Assembly: GCF_000959445.1 (NCBI RefSeq)
Contig: NZ_CP009631.1
Coordinates: 124,001 to 188,000 of the forward strand
Source of the DNA: Burkholderia vietnamiensis LMG 10929
Lineage (GTDB): Bacteria > Pseudomonadota > Gammaproteobacteria > Burkholderiales > Burkholderiaceae
Direction: 5' to 3'
DNA length: 64,000 nucleotides
Position 1 is the stretch's first letter. Every line of letters begins with the position of its first letter. Positions 62,084-64,000 of the stretch are shown piece by piece. Position numbers and translations under genes: made by a program. Under the pieces are notes generated by a model. The model did no database searches and had not been told where the DNA came from. It saw only the letters and a program-made list of their open reading frames with translations.

Positions 62084-62823
62084 CACTTGCCTCCGATGTA
62101 GCCGGGCAGCCGCGTGCGGCCTTCGATCCAGCGCATGAACGCCATCACGACGAGGTTGATGACCACGTAGGCGAGCGTCACCGCGATGAACGACTCGTAG
62201 GTCTGCGCGGTGTAGTCGACCAGCTGGCGCGCCTGCGCGGACAGGTCGAGCAGGCCGATCGTCGATGCGACCGCCGAGTTCTTGAAGATGTTCAGGAACT
62301 CCGACGTGAGCGGCGGCACGATGATCCGGTACGCGACCGGCAGCAACACGTAGCGGTACGTCTGCCATTGCGTGAAGCCCATCGCGAGGCCGGCCGCACG
62401 CTGGCCCTTCGGCAGCGCGTTGATGCCCGAGCGCACCTGCTCGCACACGCGTGCGCCGGTGAACAGCCCGAGACAGACGATCGACGCGGTGAAGAACTGC
62501 GTGCCGGGCGGCAGCTGCTTGATCCAGGTGCCGATCGACGCGGGCAGCAGCTCCGGCACGACCAGGTACCAGACGAAGAACTGCACGATCAGCGGGATGT
62601 TGCGGAAGATCGACACGTAGACGGTGCCGAGCGCGGCGAGCCATTGGTTCGGCACGGTGCGCAGCACGCCGAACAGCGAACCGACGATCAGCGCGATGAC
62701 CCAGGCGACCAGCGACACTTCGATCGTCACCCAGAAGCCGGACATCAGCCATCCGAAGTAAGTCGTCGGCTCGCCGGTCGAGACGGGGCTCAGGAAGACG
62801 CCCCAGTTCCAGTGGTAAGACAT
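62083..62823 (-). CDS. gltJ: Glutamate/aspartate ABC transporter permease
   Basis: A 246-residue partner permease, with the EAA loop [28 protein letters not shown] and the HisMQ helices. I chose the ATG at 62823 (MSYHWNW), which has GGAG eight bases upstream; a TTG two codons earlier is also in frame. A hairpin with a T run lies between gltI and this gene. Confidence 0.94.
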   Translation of the reverse strand: MSYHWNWGVFLSPVSTGEPTTYFGWLMSGFWVTIEVSLVAWVIALIVGSLFGVLRTVPNQWLAALGTVYVSIFRNIPLIVQFFVWYLVVPELLPASIGTWIKQLPPGTQFFTASIVCLGLFTGARVCEQVRSGINALPKGQRAAGLAMGFTQWQTYRYVLLPVAYRIIVPPLTSEFLNIFKNSAVASTIGLLDLSAQARQLVDYTAQTYESFIAVTLAYVVINLVVMAFMRWIEGRTRLPGYIGGK

Positions 62824-62837
62824 GGGCAAGACTCCAG

Positions 62838-62874
62838 CAAAAAGAAACGGAAGAAGCGTGGCCTCTTCCGTTTC
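62838..62874 (-). terminator. Terminator-like hairpin between gltI and gltJ
   Basis: A perfect 11-bp stem, GAAACGGAAGA with TCTTCCGTTTC, closes a 9-nt loop and on the minus strand is followed by five T residues. It lies inside the operon after gltI, where it could partly end transcription or protect the gltI mRNA 3' end. Confidence 0.8.
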
Positions 62875-62907
62875 AGTAGCGTCATTTCTGCGTCAACGGC
62901 GGCGTGG

Positions 62908-63801
62908 TCAGTCGAGCGCCTTGTCGTTCGGGTTCGCGTACAGCTTCTTCATCGAATCGGACAGCGGGAAGTTCAGGTTCAGCCCCTTCGGCGGGATCGG
63001 GTTCTCGAACCACTTCGCGTAGATCTTCGCGGCTTCGCCCGACTTCTCGACTTGCGAGATCGCCTCGTCGACGACCTTCTTGAAGTCCGCATCGCCCTTG
63101 CGCATCATGCAGCCGTACGCCTCTTCCGACTGCGGCGTGCCGACGATCACCCATTCGCCCGGCTGCTTCGCCTTCGCGCGCTCGCCTGCGAGCAGCGCGT
63201 CGTCCATCATGAACGCGACCGCGCGGCCCGATTCGAGCGTGTTGAACGAGTCGCCGTGGTCCTTCGCGCTGATGATGCTCATGCCGAGCTGCTTGTCGTT
63301 GTTCATCTTGCGCAGCAGGCGCTCGGACGTCGTGCCCGCGGTCGTCACGACCGTCTTGCCCTTCAGGTCGGCGAAGTCCTTCACACCGGAATCCTTCTTC
63401 GTCATCAGACGCGTGCCGATCACGAAGATCGTGTCGGAGAACGCGGCCTGCTGCTGACGCTCGAGGTTGTTGGTGGTCGAGCCGCACTCGATGTCGACCG
63501 TGCCGTTCTGCACGAGCGGGATGCGGTTCTGCGACGTGACCGGGATGTTCTTCACCTGCAGGTTCGGCAGGTTCAGCTTCTTCTTCACGGCATCCACGAC
63601 CTTCATCTGGAAGTCGCGCGAATAGCCGACGACCTGCTGGTTCTGGTCATAGTAGGAGAACGGAATCGACGATTCGCGGTGGCCCAGCGCGATCACGCCC
63701 GTGTCCTTGATCTTCTTCAGCGTGCCGGTCTCCTGTGCATGCGCGCCGCTCGCGAACGCGCACAGCGCCGCGATCATCAGGACTGCCTTCTGGTATTTCA
63801 T
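62908..63801 (-). CDS. gltI: Glutamate/aspartate ABC transporter periplasmic binding protein
   Basis: A 297-residue solute-binding protein. The signal peptide ends AHA-QET at about residue 22; the mature protein has the family features IALGHRESSIPFSYYD, IPLVQNGTVDIECGSTTN (ligand pocket) and TVVTTAGTTSERLL. I chose the ATG at 63801, nine bases after AAGGAG; the ATG at 63810 touches that site and is too close. It is the first gene of gltI-gltJ-gltK-gltL; its promoter must lie in the last 200 bases of the window. Confidence 0.95.
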   Translation of the reverse strand: MKYQKAVLMIAALCAFASGAHAQETGTLKKIKDTGVIALGHRESSIPFSYYDQNQQVVGYSRDFQMKVVDAVKKKLNLPNLQVKNIPVTSQNRIPLVQNGTVDIECGSTTNNLERQQQAAFSDTIFVIGTRLMTKKDSGVKDFADLKGKTVVTTAGTTSERLLRKMNNDKQLGMSIISAKDHGDSFNTLESGRAVAFMMDDALLAGERAKAKQPGEWVIVGTPQSEEAYGCMMRKGDADFKKVVDEAISQVEKSGEAAKIYAKWFENPIPPKGLNLNFPLSDSMKKLYANPNDKALD

Positions 63802-64000
63802 TTTGGTCATCTCCTTGGCTAAAACCCGCGCCAGTGTATCAAAGTAATATTTTTGAAAGTACTGGTTGTTTACCGCACTACGAATCGTCCTGTGCGTCGC
63901 CGTCCTCCCGGCTTCGCGCGGCGCTTTGCGCGCCCGAATGCGCACGCGGGCGACGCCGGATTCGGCATCGCCCGCGAGGGTTCATGTACGCAATCGGGTC

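Overview
The window is about 67% GC and reads as the main chromosome of a Burkholderia species, most likely in the cepacia complex. The call rests on gene order and protein identity: an oxyR/katG/dps oxidative-stress cluster, queA-tgt-yajC-secDF, pepP-ubiH-dusB-fis-purH-ruvC-ruvA-ruvB, rplM-rpsI-erpA, and gltIJKL. Nearly all of it is core, densely packed housekeeping DNA. I see no phage, insertion sequence, CRISPR array, tRNA or rRNA operon.

Layout. 1-4.7 kb: dps, a 49-residue ORF, katG and oxyR, all on the minus strand; an oxidative-stress regulon with OxyR-like ATAG/CTAT tetramers upstream of katG and oxyR. 4.8-13.5 kb: recG (minus), then queA, tgt, yajC, secD and secF (tRNA queuosine synthesis and the Sec accessory complex). 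13.6-18.5 kb: an S41 protease, an MFS transporter gene broken by a frameshift, two YceI proteins and a cytochrome b561. 18.7-22.4 kb: pqiA-pqiA-pqiB-pqiC, an envelope lipid-transport (MCE) operon. 22.9-32 kb: a membrane protein of the family labelled 'site-specific recombinase', a THUMP rRNA methyltransferase, a VOC protein with a WYL regulator, a nitrilase/LysR divergent pair, a NUDIX hydrolase and mnmA. 32-44 kb: FMN glutamate-synthase-like protein, GST, then pepP, ubiH, dusB-fis, purH, ruvC, ruvA, ruvB. 44-50 kb: phosphatase, dtd-tyrS, anmK, erpA, rpsI-rplM. 50-54.7 kb: a DUF1090 protein, a candidate small RNA, osmC, rnpB (RNase P RNA), DUF3025-pyrC and a glutamine amidotransferase. 55.3-60.6 kb: a 1,745-residue autotransporter behind a conspicuously AT-rich 600-bp region. 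60.7-63.8 kb: gltI-gltJ-gltK-gltL glutamate/aspartate ABC transporter.

The most interesting signals lie between genes: (i) a roughly 92-nt minus-strand small RNA at about 50306-50397 with its own promoter, a 5' hairpin, two anti-Shine-Dalgarno CTCCTCC motifs and an intrinsic terminator; (ii) three copies of an operator-like TGTCAGTA element upstream of the VOC/WYL-regulator pair; (iii) a 33-bp palindrome between the nitrilase and its LysR regulator; (iv) a terminator-like hairpin between gltI and gltJ; (v) -10-like boxes placed so that ruvB, pepP and the NUDIX gene could be transcribed as leaderless mRNAs; (vi) a 12-copy 9-bp tandem repeat between ubiH and dusB. All functional calls come from reading the sequence; no database search was run.
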